Shown here: piece by piece, positions 26,534 to 36,280 of the stretch
How positions within the stretch are numbered: the stretch's first letter is position 1
Layout of the letters: each line of letters begins with the position of its first letter
DNA from: Candidatus Cloacimonadota bacterium
GTDB lineage: Bacteria > Cloacimonadota > Cloacimonadia > Cloacimonadales > Cloacimonadaceae
Direction: 5' to 3'
Assembly (NCBI GenBank): GCA_012516855.1
Contig: JAAYWB010000060.1
Coordinates: 1 to 64,000, forward strand
Length of the DNA: 64,000 bases
Position numbers and translations under genes: made by a program
The notes under the pieces: model-generated
Databases searched by the model: none
Seen by the model: the letters and a program-made list of their open reading frames with translations, nothing else
What the model was told of the DNA's origin: nothing

Positions 26534-29341
26534 ATGAAAAAAAGATGGCTTGTAATTCTGGCCCTGACAATTGTCGCAGCCATGTTTGCCAACGGCAGCC
26601 GCTACGAAGTGGTGGCATGGCAGGAAACCTTTGAAGACGGTGCTGCCGGATGGACCCACTTTGATGGTAGCGTCCCTCCCAACAACTGGCATATCCATAA
26701 CTACGGCGGAGCACAGGGCGACGTCTGGTGGATGGGCGACCCCGACCTTGCCTCCGGATCCAACATCGGCGGTTATTACGACCACCAGTATCTGGTTCTG
26801 GACACCCCGGCCCGCACTATCGCGTCCGGCAATGCCACCCTTACCTTCAAGATGGCCACCGGCCTCGAATCCGTGGGCGGAACCGGCGAATACAACGGCT
26901 GGGACTCCTTCAACGTTCGCGTCTCCACCAACAACGGCACCACGTGGACCGTCCTGACCCCTACAACCCCAGTTTATGACTTCACCTCTTCCTACGCCTT
27001 CGGTTTTGAGCATGGCGAAGGTGTCGGCATTCCCGGCTGGGGTGGCGTGCACACTGCCTGGACCCCCGTTAGCGTGGATCTTTCAGCCTACGTTGGCCAG
27101 AGCGTCAAGATCCGTTTCGCCTTTGCCTCCGACCCGGCTTATTCGACCGGCGACAACCTTGCCCTCTTCGGCGTGATGGTTGATGACATCTCCTTCGGCG
27201 GCTATACCAATAACGGCACCGACGACGGCCAAATGACCATGAGCAGTCTTGTGCCCGTGGGCGGCGATATCTGGTCCATTGGCACAGACCCCACCGCTCC
27301 GTCACCTACCCACATGATGCAATGTCAAAACGCCCAGGGCAGCTACAATCCCAACATGATGAACTATTTGGTGAGCCCGCCCATCCAGCTTCCCAACGAT
27401 GGCGACATCCGCGTGGATTTCATGATCAAAGGTTACTTCGATGATCTGGACGCATTCCCGCAATGTGACTATTTCGGCTGGGAAATCTCCCCCAACAACG
27501 GCCTTAGCTGGTATGCCATGAGTAATCCCTACAACGATCCCACCGGCACCAACTATGTCTATTCCGACGCTCCGGATGTCTGGGCATCCATGGTCAACAG
27601 TTATTCATTGAACGGTCTCATCTCCGATTACGCCGGACAGACCATCATGCTGCGCTGGTTCTTCAAATCCGATGAAGATACTCCCATTGGCACCGGCATC
27701 ATGATCGACGACGTGACCGTTTACAACGACATCTTCATCGCGCCTCCGGCCAATCTGGCCGCCACGGTTGCCGGCAACAATGTCACTCTCACTTGGGATG
27801 AACCCGGTTCCGGCGGTGGCGGCGGCGAAGAAGGCTGGCTGCACTATGACGGTGAAAATTCCGGCAACTCCATCGGCACAAACTCCGCTGCCGATTTCGC
27901 GGTCGCGGCCAAGTGGGATCCCATCGGAGAACATGGCATTTTTGACTATGTGGGCATGAACATCACCAAGATCAAATTCTTCCCTGGCGAAGTCAACTGC
28001 GTTTACACCCTTCGCATTTGGACTGGTGCTGCTGGCGATATCGCCTATGAACAGACAGTGCCATCACCCACCATCGGCGCTTGGAACGAAGTGGAACTCA
28101 CCACTCCGTGGACCATTCCCTCCCAAACCCAGATCATGGCCGGTTACCGCTGCAACACCCAGGCTGGCTTTCCTGCTGGTTGCGATGACGGCCCCCATGT
28201 TCCCGGCTACGGCAATATGATGTACTGGCAGAATAACTGGACCACTCTGAATGCGGTAAGCTCAACCCTCACATACAACTGGAATATTCGTATCTATGTC
28301 GCTGACCCCGTCACTGGCAAAGAATACGTGCTGGGCCATGGCCCCTACGAACAGGAAGTACATGCCTATACTGATGCCATCCTGCAAGAGAAGGGATCCA
28401 CCCAGCCTGTCCGCACCCTCGACGGCTACAAAATCTTCCGCGACGACATTGAAATCGACCAAGTGGGCGCAACAGTTCTCACTTACACCGATTCTGGCGT
28501 TGAAGGCGGCATTCACACCTACTATCTGAAAGCCGTTTACGGCGCCAACACCTCCGAAGCTTCGAACACGGTCACAACCTTCGTGCTTCCTCAATCACAC
28601 GCTGAACTGATGCACGACGACGGAACCGCGGAAGAGGGCTTCAACGTTGGCTCCACCAAGCAGATGGCTGTGAAACACTCTTATGGCCAGGCTGTTACAG
28701 TGAAGTATGCCAAAGTCTATGTCCATACCGTTGGAACCCCCGGCATCATCGTCCGCGTCTTCGATAACGACGGCCCCAACAACATGCCCGGCACCCAACT
28801 GGCCCAGTATCAGTATCCTGCCGCATCAGTGGTGGAAGGCTGGAACTGGATCGCCCTGCCGGCAGACATCAACGTTGCCGACGGCGAATTCTACCTTGCC
28901 ATCATGGAAACCGCTGGCGCTTCCGCGATCGGTCTGGATACCTCCAGCAACGGCTACAGCTACAAGAAAATCGCCACCGATTGGGAGCCCGTCACCACCG
29001 GCGAGATCATGCTCCGCGCGATAGTGGAATACGGCAGCGCCGCCGATGACGACGTGATCCCGGCTTACACCCTGGACGCGAAGAACTATCCCAACCCCTT
29101 CAATCCTGAAACCACCATCGCCTTCAGCGTTCCCAAAACCGGCCCTGCCAGCCTCAAGGTTTATAACACCAAAGGCCAGCTTGTCCGCACCCTGGTGAAC
29201 GATGTCCGCGAAGCCGGCAACCACAGCGTTGTCTGGAACGGAATGGACGAACAGGGCAACAGCGTTTCCAGTGGACTGTATTTCTATCGCCTCAGCAGCG
29301 ACGGCAATACCGTCACCCGCAAGATGCTGCTCGCCAAATAA
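26534..29341 (+). CDS. Large exported protein with two jelly-roll (choice-of-anchor J/MAM-like) domains, Fn3 and sorting tail
   Basis: 935 aa, signal peptide ending near MFANG. Residues ~28-225 and ~290-400 are two related beta-sandwich domains with [36 protein letters not shown] and MVDDISF. A Fn3-like strand set ([20 protein letters not shown]) is followed by a Gly-rich linker ([10 protein letters not shown]) and further beta modules. The last 90 residues are a classic sorting tail ([17 protein letters not shown] ... GLYFYRLSS ... KMLLAK). No catalytic motif is seen; adhesion or substrate binding is the likely role. AAGGAGG precedes the ATG and TTGACA is at 26467-26472. A hairpin follows the stop. 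Confidence 0.82.
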   Translation: MKKRWLVILALTIVAAMFANGSRYEVVAWQETFEDGAAGWTHFDGSVPPNNWHIHNYGGAQGDVWWMGDPDLASGSNIGGYYDHQYLVLDTPARTIASGNATLTFKMATGLESVGGTGEYNGWDSFNVRVSTNNGTTWTVLTPTTPVYDFTSSYAFGFEHGEGVGIPGWGGVHTAWTPVSVDLSAYVGQSVKIRFAFASDPAYSTGDNLALFGVMVDDISFGGYTNNGTDDGQMTMSSLVPVGGDIWSIGTDPTAPSPTHMMQCQNAQGSYNPNMMNYLVSPPIQLPNDGDIRVDFMIKGYFDDLDAFPQCDYFGWEISPNNGLSWYAMSNPYNDPTGTNYVYSDAPDVWASMVNSYSLNGLISDYAGQTIMLRWFFKSDEDTPIGTGIMIDDVTVYNDIFIAPPANLAATVAGNNVTLTWDEPGSGGGGGEEGWLHYDGENSGNSIGTNSAADFAVAAKWDPIGEHGIFDYVGMNITKIKFFPGEVNCVYTLRIWTGAAGDIAYEQTVPSPTIGAWNEVELTTPWTIPSQTQIMAGYRCNTQAGFPAGCDDGPHVPGYGNMMYWQNNWTTLNAVSSTLTYNWNIRIYVADPVTGKEYVLGHGPYEQEVHAYTDAILQEKGSTQPVRTLDGYKIFRDDIEIDQVGATVLTYTDSGVEGGIHTYYLKAVYGANTSEASNTVTTFVLPQSHAELMHDDGTAEEGFNVGSTKQMAVKHSYGQAVTVKYAKVYVHTVGTPGIIVRVFDNDGPNNMPGTQLAQYQYPAASVVEGWNWIALPADINVADGEFYLAIMETAGASAIGLDTSSNGYSYKKIATDWEPVTTGEIMLRAIVEYGSAADDDVIPAYTLDAKNYPNPFNPETTIAFSVPKTGPASLKVYNTKGQLVRTLVNDVREAGNHSVVWNGMDEQGNSVSSGLYFYRLSSDGNTVTRKMLLAK

Positions 29342-29376
29342 TCCACAAAAACCTGGCTAAAAAGCCACAACATACT

Positions 29377-29410
29377 GGGAGCGACCCTCGTGGCCGCTCC
29401 CTTATTGTTT
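29377..29410 (+). terminator. Probable intrinsic terminator of the exported protein gene
   Basis: GGGAGCG (29377-29383) pairs with CGCTCCC (29395-29401), extended by CC/GG, followed by TTATTGTTT. The T-run is interrupted, so the call is moderate. Confidence 0.55.
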
Positions 29411-29500
29411 GAGCGGCGGGAGCTAGGAAATTTGTGGTTGACAGCTTTGAAGCCCCGAAACTCTTTAATCACACTTGAAAACCAAATCATGGGAGAATTG

Positions 29501-31828
29501 ATGCGTAAACACATGCTGCCGCTACTGCTGATGCTTGTGGCCGGGAGGCTTTTCAGCGCCACCGTGAGCGGATTTGTGACCCGCGAGGACAGCGGCGAGC
29601 CCCTGCAGTATGTGAGCGTGAGGGTGGCTGGCACCAAAATCGGCGCGCAGACGAACAAACAGGGATATTACGTGCTCACGGTCAACCAGACCGGCAGCTT
29701 CAAGCTGGAGTTTTCCCTGGTCTCCCACCTGCGGGAAAGCAGAAACTTCAGCATCCGCTCCCAGAGTGACGAAATCGTCCTGAACACCCAGATGAAAAAG
29801 TCCGCGGTGAAACTCAACAAAATAGTGGTGACAGCCGACGCCGAGTCCGGCCTAGAAGGCCCCGTGATCCGAACCAGTTCCATTCACCGGGGCCGGGAGG
29901 ACATCCAGGCAATTGTTTCCGTCGTGGAGGCAGACGTGTTTCGCGCGGTGCTCACTCTCCCTGGCGTGATGCCCATTTCTGACTTCTTTTCAGGACTTTA
30001 CGTGCGGGGCGGTTCGCCCGACCAGAATCTTATCCTGCTGGACGACACCGATGTTTACAACCCCAGCCATCTGGGTGGGTTGTTCAGCACTTTCAATACC
30101 GATGCAGTGGAAAACGTAGAACTCATCAAGGGCGGCTACCCTGCCAAGTTCGGCGGCAGGCTGTCTTCCGTGCTGGATGTCACCAACCGCCAGGGCAACC
30201 GGGTCAAATCCCAAGGCGTGGCTCGGGTAAGCCTCATTTCATCTTCCGCCACGCTGGAAGGGCCTTGGAGTGTCGGTTCCGCAGACGGGTCCTACATGGC
30301 TTCGTTCCGCCGCACCTATCTGGAATTGATAAAAACCATCTACGACAAACTTCCAGACTACTATTTCTACGACGGCCATGCCAAGTTCAACTTGGACGCG
30401 GACAACAGCAACAAGCTCAGTTTCAGCGGCTACATCGGACGCGACGACCTTTCTTACTATTTGGGAAGCGTTCTGGACGTTGACTGGGGCAACAGCAATA
30501 TCTCCGCGCGCTGGCTGCATCTCTTTTCCCCGCGCCTCTATTCCAATTTCACGCTCGCCGGAAGTCAGTTCAGCAGCGGAATGAGCCAGACCGCCGCAGA
30601 AGGGGACGAAACCATCTTCCGCACCGACAATTCCATCAAAGACCTCACCGCCAAGGGGATACTGAACTGGAAGCCGAACAACAGCCACGAGGTGGAAAGC
30701 GGTTTCGAAGTGAAATGGAACGACACCGCCCTGAAGATGGAAACCTCCTATCAAATCGATCCGGACGGGCTTCCGGACAGCGCCATCTCTTCGCTCACAT
30801 CCTCCCTTTTCCTGCAGGATACATGGGTGATAAACCCTCTCTGGACCTTGCAGCCGGGCCTGCGGCTGAATTGGTATCGCACGGGAAGGATCATACCGGA
30901 CCAGATTCCCGCCGCGAATTATCTGAACCTGGAACCTCGCCTTTCCTTCAGATGGACCCTCGACGCCGGAGAAAGCGTCTATACCAATTTTGGCGTTTAC
31001 AACCAGTATCTAACCCTGCTGGCGATGGACGTGAACACCCCCTTCGACGTCTGGCTGCCGCTGGACGGCTCGCTGCGCCCGGCCCGCTCGCTGCATTACA
31101 TCCTCGGCTACCAGAGGCGCCTGGGCAAGCATCTGGCCCTGGAAACCGAAGCCTATTACAAGGATTACGACAACCTAGCCCAACTGGATTTTAACGCCTT
31201 TTTCAACTGGAACAACAGCACCGGCAACCTCGGCAGCGCCATGCGCGTCGGCATCGGCCACGCCTATGGGGCGGAATTGCTGCTCCGCAACGACTGGAAC
31301 GGCCTCGAAGGCTTTATCGGCTACACCTTCAGCCGCACCCGACGCAAGATAGAAGGCCTCAACCTTGATCCCCAAACCGGCGAGGCCAGTTATTTCTTTC
31401 CCCGATTTGACCGCAGCCACAGCGTCTCCATGGTGGAAAGCTACAACCTCAGCGCCAACACCGGCTGGCAGCCCCTCGGCGCGGATTTCAAGCTTGGCCT
31501 GAACTTCAGCTACAATTCCGGCCAGCCCTTAGAGGTGCCGGAGCGTATCTATTTCGACGGCGACAGTTTCCAAATCATCTACAGCTACAAAGATGGCCAC
31601 CGCCTGCCCTATTACATGCGGCTGGACCTGAGCGCAAAAGTGCAGTGGAACACCCGTTGGGGCAGCGTCGAACCCTATCTGGACGTCATCAATGTCTTCG
31701 GCCGCAAAAACGTAAGCTTCCGCACTTACCAACTCGTGCCGCAGGAAGACCTGACCCTGCGGCTGGAAACTCAGGACGGCTCCCAGTTCCCCTTCCTGCC
31801 TTTCATTGGAGTGAACGTCACATGGTAG
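29501..31828 (+). CDS. TonB-dependent receptor with N-terminal carboxypeptidase-regulatory-like domain
   Basis: 775 aa. The start at 29501 follows GGGAGA and yields a signal peptide (MLPLLLMLVAGRLFSA). Residues ~22-110 are the CarboxypepD_reg-like beta domain (GEPLQYVSVRVAGTKIG), ~130-230 the plug (YVRGGSPDQNLILLDDTDVYN, ELIKGGYPAKFGGRLSS), and the rest a 22-strand-type barrel. This layout is typical of FCB nutrient receptors. It overlaps the lipoprotein gene by 7 nt. In Bacteroidetes, DUF4249 lipoproteins commonly accompany such receptors. The ligand is unknown. Confidence 0.9.
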   Translation: MRKHMLPLLLMLVAGRLFSATVSGFVTREDSGEPLQYVSVRVAGTKIGAQTNKQGYYVLTVNQTGSFKLEFSLVSHLRESRNFSIRSQSDEIVLNTQMKKSAVKLNKIVVTADAESGLEGPVIRTSSIHRGREDIQAIVSVVEADVFRAVLTLPGVMPISDFFSGLYVRGGSPDQNLILLDDTDVYNPSHLGGLFSTFNTDAVENVELIKGGYPAKFGGRLSSVLDVTNRQGNRVKSQGVARVSLISSSATLEGPWSVGSADGSYMASFRRTYLELIKTIYDKLPDYYFYDGHAKFNLDADNSNKLSFSGYIGRDDLSYYLGSVLDVDWGNSNISARWLHLFSPRLYSNFTLAGSQFSSGMSQTAAEGDETIFRTDNSIKDLTAKGILNWKPNNSHEVESGFEVKWNDTALKMETSYQIDPDGLPDSAISSLTSSLFLQDTWVINPLWTLQPGLRLNWYRTGRIIPDQIPAANYLNLEPRLSFRWTLDAGESVYTNFGVYNQYLTLLAMDVNTPFDVWLPLDGSLRPARSLHYILGYQRRLGKHLALETEAYYKDYDNLAQLDFNAFFNWNNSTGNLGSAMRVGIGHAYGAELLLRNDWNGLEGFIGYTFSRTRRKIEGLNLDPQTGEASYFFPRFDRSHSVSMVESYNLSANTGWQPLGADFKLGLNFSYNSGQPLEVPERIYFDGDSFQIIYSYKDGHRLPYYMRLDLSAKVQWNTRWGSVEPYLDVINVFGRKNVSFRTYQLVPQEDLTLRLETQDGSQFPFLPFIGVNVTW

Positions 31829-32757
31829 GCAAGCATCTTTTCCGCCTTATGCCCCTGCTGCTTCTGGCGCTGCTGCTTGCCTCCTGCGAAAACACCAGCG
31901 GGCCCCGCTTTGAGGGCGACGTTTTCACCGTGGCGGGCCTGCTGAAGGCCGGTCAACCTGTGAACTTTGAGTATCCCATATATGTGACCCGCAGTTCCGC
32001 CATCGAGGATTTCAACCCCTTGGAAATCTTCGTTTACGACGCCACCGTCACCATCCGGGACCTGGATGCCGACCTGGAGTTCCAGCTCACCCCCGCCCTG
32101 CACGAATTCAAATTCAAATACATTGACCTTGCTGAAAACATCATCGAGCCCGGCCACCGCTACCGGATCGAGGTGCTCGTTCCCGGCGCTAATTCGCTGA
32201 TTTGGGCCGAAACGACCGTTCCCATCGCCCTTGTGGCGGCGCCCGATCCCTACGGAACCAATCCCCCCGGAACCGGCTATTCGGTGGACCCCAATACCGA
32301 AAACACAATGCCTTTCAGCCTCATCGACAGCCATTACCCTGTCTTCGCCTCCACCGGGGCCAACGCCGGCAAATTCAACCTGATGGCGGAATTCTACTGC
32401 CTGGAACCCTTCAGCACAGATCTCGAATTCACGTCGGAATTGATGCCGACGGCGCATCCCGACTCCAGCCTGGCAGACAGCTACAACGCCGGCCAGCCGC
32501 CCCGCCGCCTCAGCATCATGTACCGCTTTGTCTCAGCGCCTTTGCCCGGTTTGCAGGATAACTACCTCGTGCTGGAAAACTACTCCTCTGCCTTCATCTT
32601 TTACGGTCGCTACCGCCTGCGCCTGCTGATAGTTGACGACAACTACTTCAACTACAATTTCATGGAGGAAGGCTACCTCCACGGCGGAATCCACAACGCC
32701 CTGGGCTATTTCGGCTCCGCCAGCGGAGTCGATATGTTTGCCCGCATCGTGAAATAG
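31822..32757 (+). CDS. DUF4249-like outer-membrane lipoprotein
   Basis: 311 aa. The start (ATG 31822) lies inside the receptor gene's last codons. Signal peptide with lipobox LLASC, so Cys is lipidated. The N-terminal third (FTVAGLLKAGQPVNFEYPIYVTRS, VYDATVTIRD) matches the pattern of DUF4249 proteins, which pair with TonB-dependent receptors. The assignment is by pattern, not alignment. Likely a surface lid or accessory of the receptor 29501-31828. Confidence 0.7.
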   Translation: MVGKHLFRLMPLLLLALLLASCENTSGPRFEGDVFTVAGLLKAGQPVNFEYPIYVTRSSAIEDFNPLEIFVYDATVTIRDLDADLEFQLTPALHEFKFKYIDLAENIIEPGHRYRIEVLVPGANSLIWAETTVPIALVAAPDPYGTNPPGTGYSVDPNTENTMPFSLIDSHYPVFASTGANAGKFNLMAEFYCLEPFSTDLEFTSELMPTAHPDSSLADSYNAGQPPRRLSIMYRFVSAPLPGLQDNYLVLENYSSAFIFYGRYRLRLLIVDDNYFNYNFMEEGYLHGGIHNALGYFGSASGVDMFARIVK

Positions 32758-32866
32758 CAGACGCCCAGAAAGCCCGATAGGGCTTCACTCCGGGATTTCC
32801 TGACAGCTTTGGCGGCCTGCCTGTCGGTTACAAAAAGACTTCCATTCCTTTCCCGACTGATATTCT

Positions 32867-32895
32867 TTGAATAATGGCCTGCTTATTGCTATATT
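32867..32895 (+). promoter_or_regulatory. Candidate sigma-70-type promoter
   Basis: TTGAAT (32867-32872), exactly 17 nt, TATATT (32890-32895), with the ATG of the next gene 32 nt further on. Both hexamers are near consensus. Confidence 0.6.
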
Positions 32896-32926
32896 GGATG
32901 GATAGATTTCCCAGGGAGGTGAACAA

Positions 32927-34501
32927 ATGAAAGCTATTTGGAAAAACTGGCCCACCATCCTTCTTCTGGGGACGCTGGCTTTCGCGGCCAAGCCCTTGGG
33001 AGCGGTTGATGTGATGAATGTTTATTTCACCGGCAGTTCTCAGCTAAGCCACGGATTCCAGGCCTGCCAGACCGTGGGGGACAGCCTGCGCCTGTATGAC
33101 TGTGAAATCATGAATGACCGCGTCCTCATCAAGCTGGCCACGGTCGGCCCTGACGGACTCTGCGGGCCCCAGCAGACAATCCACCAAATCATAGCCGAAT
33201 CCGATTGGGGCGATTTATCTGATACTCCCCTGGCCTTTTCCTGTAAGGCCGGCAAGCTGCTTTCCGCCTTCCGCGCGGCCAACCGGGTCATTGTCTGCTG
33301 CACTGATGACAGCGGCACCAGCCAGCATGTTTTCAATACCTCCGGGCTGAATGTCGAGGATTCCAGCTTCGGCCCCGTCCTCTACATCGTGGATGAAACG
33401 CTGGCCTACCTCTGCTCCACCAGGGGAGCCTATCCCCAGATCAACCATGAGGTGTACATCCTGAACCTGAGCAACAACAGCCAGCATCTCCTGTACCAAG
33501 GCCCGGGCTGGCTTTCCCATCAGGTCCAATCCTTTGCAGATGAATACTTTCTCCTCTGGACTTTAGACGGACCGGACCTCCTGGTGCAAAACAACAACAT
33601 CATCCAAACCTTCCCTCAGGGCTGGTTCCCAGCCAGCGAAGGCGGAGGAGCGGGCTTCACGCAGACCAGGAAACTCTGCGGCGACTACTTTCAGACCCTG
33701 GCCATCGACCTCATTGAAGGCGGACCCACCTCAGCCTACCTGGTCTGGCTGGAAGGGAGCGAACTGCATAGACAATGGGTCGACAGCTCCATCTGGCCCT
33801 GGCAGACTCCGCATTTCAGGGAAGTAATAACCCTCAGCGACACCAGCTTTTCAGCAATATCTTACCAGTATAACGAGTGGTCATTCTGCCACAAATCCCT
33901 TGTTAATGGCGTATTCAGCGACCTGGCTGGCTTCCCTGACCTGACTGGATACCCGAACGCGGCTTTTCTGAGAAAGATGGACGCAGACTACACTCTGGCC
34001 ATCAACCGACCGACCGACACGCAGTACGGCTTCCATCTGGTTGACCATCCCCTGGGCCTGGTGAGGGATTACAGTTTTGACGGAATGGATGTTTGGGCAA
34101 GATATTGCTTTAATTCAGAACGCAGCGTCTATCTGCTGGGCAGGGCCGCGTATGACGCTCCCTGGCAGGTTTACGCCTTCCATCTGGAACTTGGCCTCTC
34201 AACCCCGGATGAAGAAGACCCGCCAGCTTTGGCGGGAATCACCGCCTTCCCCAACCCCTTCAGGTCATCCTGCCAAATCGAAATCAAAACCGGGGTCCCG
34301 CAGGAGGCGAACCTGGATGTTTTCAACCTCAGGGGTCAGAAAGTGGCGCGGATTTTCTCTGGCAAACTGGACAGGGGCGAAAGCCATCATATTTGGGACG
34401 GCCGCGATGACGACCTGCGACCAGTTTCCAGCGGGATATACCTGCTCCGGCTGACAACTCCGGAAGGCTCTTCCAGCCGTAGGATAATGCAGGCCAAATG
34501 A
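32927..34501 (+). CDS. Exported protein of unknown function with sorting tail
   Basis: 524 aa. GGGAGGTGA lies ahead of the ATG. Signal peptide IWKNWPTILLLGTLAFAAKP. The body shows repeated short beta-strand blocks with Trp and Gly but no enzyme motif; a propeller-like fold is possible. It ends in a sorting tail (AFPNPFRSSCQIEI ... DVFNLRGQKVARIF ... GIYLLRLTT ... RIMQAK). It has its own promoter, and no related gene lies in the window. Confidence 0.72.
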   Translation: MKAIWKNWPTILLLGTLAFAAKPLGAVDVMNVYFTGSSQLSHGFQACQTVGDSLRLYDCEIMNDRVLIKLATVGPDGLCGPQQTIHQIIAESDWGDLSDTPLAFSCKAGKLLSAFRAANRVIVCCTDDSGTSQHVFNTSGLNVEDSSFGPVLYIVDETLAYLCSTRGAYPQINHEVYILNLSNNSQHLLYQGPGWLSHQVQSFADEYFLLWTLDGPDLLVQNNNIIQTFPQGWFPASEGGGAGFTQTRKLCGDYFQTLAIDLIEGGPTSAYLVWLEGSELHRQWVDSSIWPWQTPHFREVITLSDTSFSAISYQYNEWSFCHKSLVNGVFSDLAGFPDLTGYPNAAFLRKMDADYTLAINRPTDTQYGFHLVDHPLGLVRDYSFDGMDVWARYCFNSERSVYLLGRAAYDAPWQVYAFHLELGLSTPDEEDPPALAGITAFPNPFRSSCQIEIKTGVPQEANLDVFNLRGQKVARIFSGKLDRGESHHIWDGRDDDLRPVSSGIYLLRLTTPEGSSSRRIMQAK

Positions 34502-34557
34502 TTTACACAAGGTAAAGCCGCTCCCTAACAAGGCCACGAGCCTTTTCCCTGCTCCCC

Positions 34558-34664
34558 GTTAGCGCCCCCTGATTCGGGTTCGGGCAGCCTCTCGCATAAT
34601 GCCCGCACCGGATGCGGGTATCTTCCGGGAGGCGGGCAAGAGGCAACTTTCCGGGCGTTAAGGA
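34558..34664. repeat. 107-nt palindromic dispersed repeat, copy B
   Basis: Begins GTTAGCGCCC and ends GGGCGTTAAGG, so the ends are themselves inverted. The core (34587-34633) has an outer stem GCCTCTCG/CGGGAGGC and an inner stem ATGCCCGCA/TGCGGGTAT. It fills the centre of the 302-nt gap 34502-34803. The rest of that gap has only a TATAAT at 34708-34713 that may serve the next gene. Confidence 0.75.
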
Positions 34665-34803
34665 GGCTTGGTCTGACATTTGCCGGGCGGATGGAATGGT
34701 GTTTGCATATAATTATATTACTGAGAAAATGATGCCAACAAGCCGGGATGCCACCGAGCGATGAACTCTGGCCTGGAAGCGGGACATCCGGCGGGGAGGA
34801 ACG

Positions 34804-36048
34804 ATGAAGGCATATTTTGGACACAGCCTGTTGCTGCTGGCGCTGCTGCTGCCGGCATTGCTGGCAGGGCAGGATTATCCCCAGACCTACTACCTGAGTG
34901 GCATTGACCGCCATGCTTCGGGCGGAGGATTCGGCGGTCCGGACTGGTGGTCGGTGGATTGTTACACCTACACACAAGCCCCGGGCAACACTCTGCTGAT
35001 TACCCAAATCGGCCACCTCCACCGGGGCTGGATGTACGACTTTCCCCCCAGCGAATATTATGAAGTTGAGGATTTTGACGGCGAACTGACCCTGTACCCG
35101 GAGTATTACGTCATCACCAGCCCCCTGACCCTGCAATCGAACATCGACTTCACCCGGACCCGCAAGATGGATTATCAGGGCTATTGCCACGAGGATGACT
35201 GGTACGATTACTACTCCAACCACTACCACGCCTGGCACAGCTACAACGCCGATATGAAGCTGACCCGTACCGTGATAAAAAAAGCGCGCCAGAACCAAAC
35301 CGTTGAGTGGTTGGACTGCGTTTGCACCCTCGACAGCCTGGGGCGCCGGGTGGAGGAACTCACCCTCAGCTCCGCCGATTCACTCAACTGGGTGAATCAC
35401 CGCCGCCGGCAGTATATCTATTCCGGTGAGCAGCTTCCCCCCGGTTACCAATTCGAAAAACACAACCACCAACTGCCCGACTACATCCTCAATTTAGTGA
35501 CCATTCGCGTTCCCTATCTCAATGACGGCTGGATCATCTCCCAAGTGACAGAGCAAACAGCCAATGCCCAGGGCGTGTGGTACAATCCGGAGACTTGGAG
35601 CTTAAACATCGAGGTGGATACCGAAACAGGAGAAGTCACCGCCGAATATTGTTGCACCTTCAGCGCGGAGGGGTTGCTGACAAGAATTGTAATTATAGAT
35701 GGGGACGGCATTCCCAGCTATGATTTCCATTTCGCCCACACTTCGGACACCGCAGCGGATGACGGCGTGCCTCAGGTGACCGAAACCCTGCGGGCCTGGC
35801 CCAACCCGGCGAGGGAAAAGGCGACTCTGAGCCTGCCCGGCAAGCTATCCGGCCCGGTAACCCTGAGCACCTACAACACCCGGGGACAACTAATCAAAGA
35901 GGAAAGCCGCGCTGTGGACGCTATAAACCGCGACCTTGGCTGGCAGGCGCTGGACAGGGAAGGCCGGCCTTTGGACAGCGGAATATACCTGATTCGCGCC
36001 CGGGGCACGGATTTCTGCCAGACGGCCAGGGTGATGGTCCTGCGGTAG
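34804..36048 (+). CDS. Exported protein of unknown function with sorting tail (paralog of 19907-21163)
   Basis: 414 aa. Signal peptide SLLLLALLLPALLAGQ. Matches the earlier paralog in order of motifs: GGGFGGPDWWSVD, SADSLNWV, PPGYQFEK, PYLNDGWIIS, then a sorting tail (AWPNPAREKATLSLP ... GIYLIRARG ... VMVLR). The two are far diverged, so the duplication is old. GGGGAGGAACG precedes the ATG. No function can be named. Confidence 0.75.
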   Translation: MKAYFGHSLLLLALLLPALLAGQDYPQTYYLSGIDRHASGGGFGGPDWWSVDCYTYTQAPGNTLLITQIGHLHRGWMYDFPPSEYYEVEDFDGELTLYPEYYVITSPLTLQSNIDFTRTRKMDYQGYCHEDDWYDYYSNHYHAWHSYNADMKLTRTVIKKARQNQTVEWLDCVCTLDSLGRRVEELTLSSADSLNWVNHRRRQYIYSGEQLPPGYQFEKHNHQLPDYILNLVTIRVPYLNDGWIISQVTEQTANAQGVWYNPETWSLNIEVDTETGEVTAEYCCTFSAEGLLTRIVIIDGDGIPSYDFHFAHTSDTAADDGVPQVTETLRAWPNPAREKATLSLPGKLSGPVTLSTYNTRGQLIKEESRAVDAINRDLGWQALDREGRPLDSGIYLIRARGTDFCQTARVMVLR

Positions 36049-36133
36049 CGTTTAGGGCCCCGCTTTCCGTCAGCCTCAGTGGAAGAACGTTGGGCGGAAT
36101 GATTTTCCGGACTGAACGAGTCCGTATGGCGAC

Positions 36134-36200
36134 ATAACGATTGCGAGAGGAGCGTAAGCCCCTTGTACACTGGATTCCGGGTCAATCCTGGAATGACGTG
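36134..36200 (-). repeat. Dispersed ~60-nt hairpin repeat, copy 2
   Basis: Reverse complement of the repeat at 108-167, with a 7-nt insertion (TCTCGCA) between GGCTTACGCTCC and TCGTTAT. The hairpin arms here are less perfect. Located between convergent genes, next to the hydrogenase terminator. Confidence 0.7.
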
Positions 36201-36229
36201 CAAGACGTTGGCCGATTGAACACAAGCCT

Positions 36230-36257
36230 AAAAAAGGCGGGAGTGGATCCCGCCTTT
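36230..36257 (-). terminator. Intrinsic terminator of the hydrogenase cluster
   Basis: On the minus strand, AAAGGCGGGA and TCCCGCCTTT form a 10-bp stem with a 5-nt loop (36233-36257). T residues continue from the stem (36230-36235). It lies 24 nt beyond the hydA stop. Confidence 0.85.
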
Positions 36258-36280
36258 CATATTGCCTGTATTTGGCTGCG

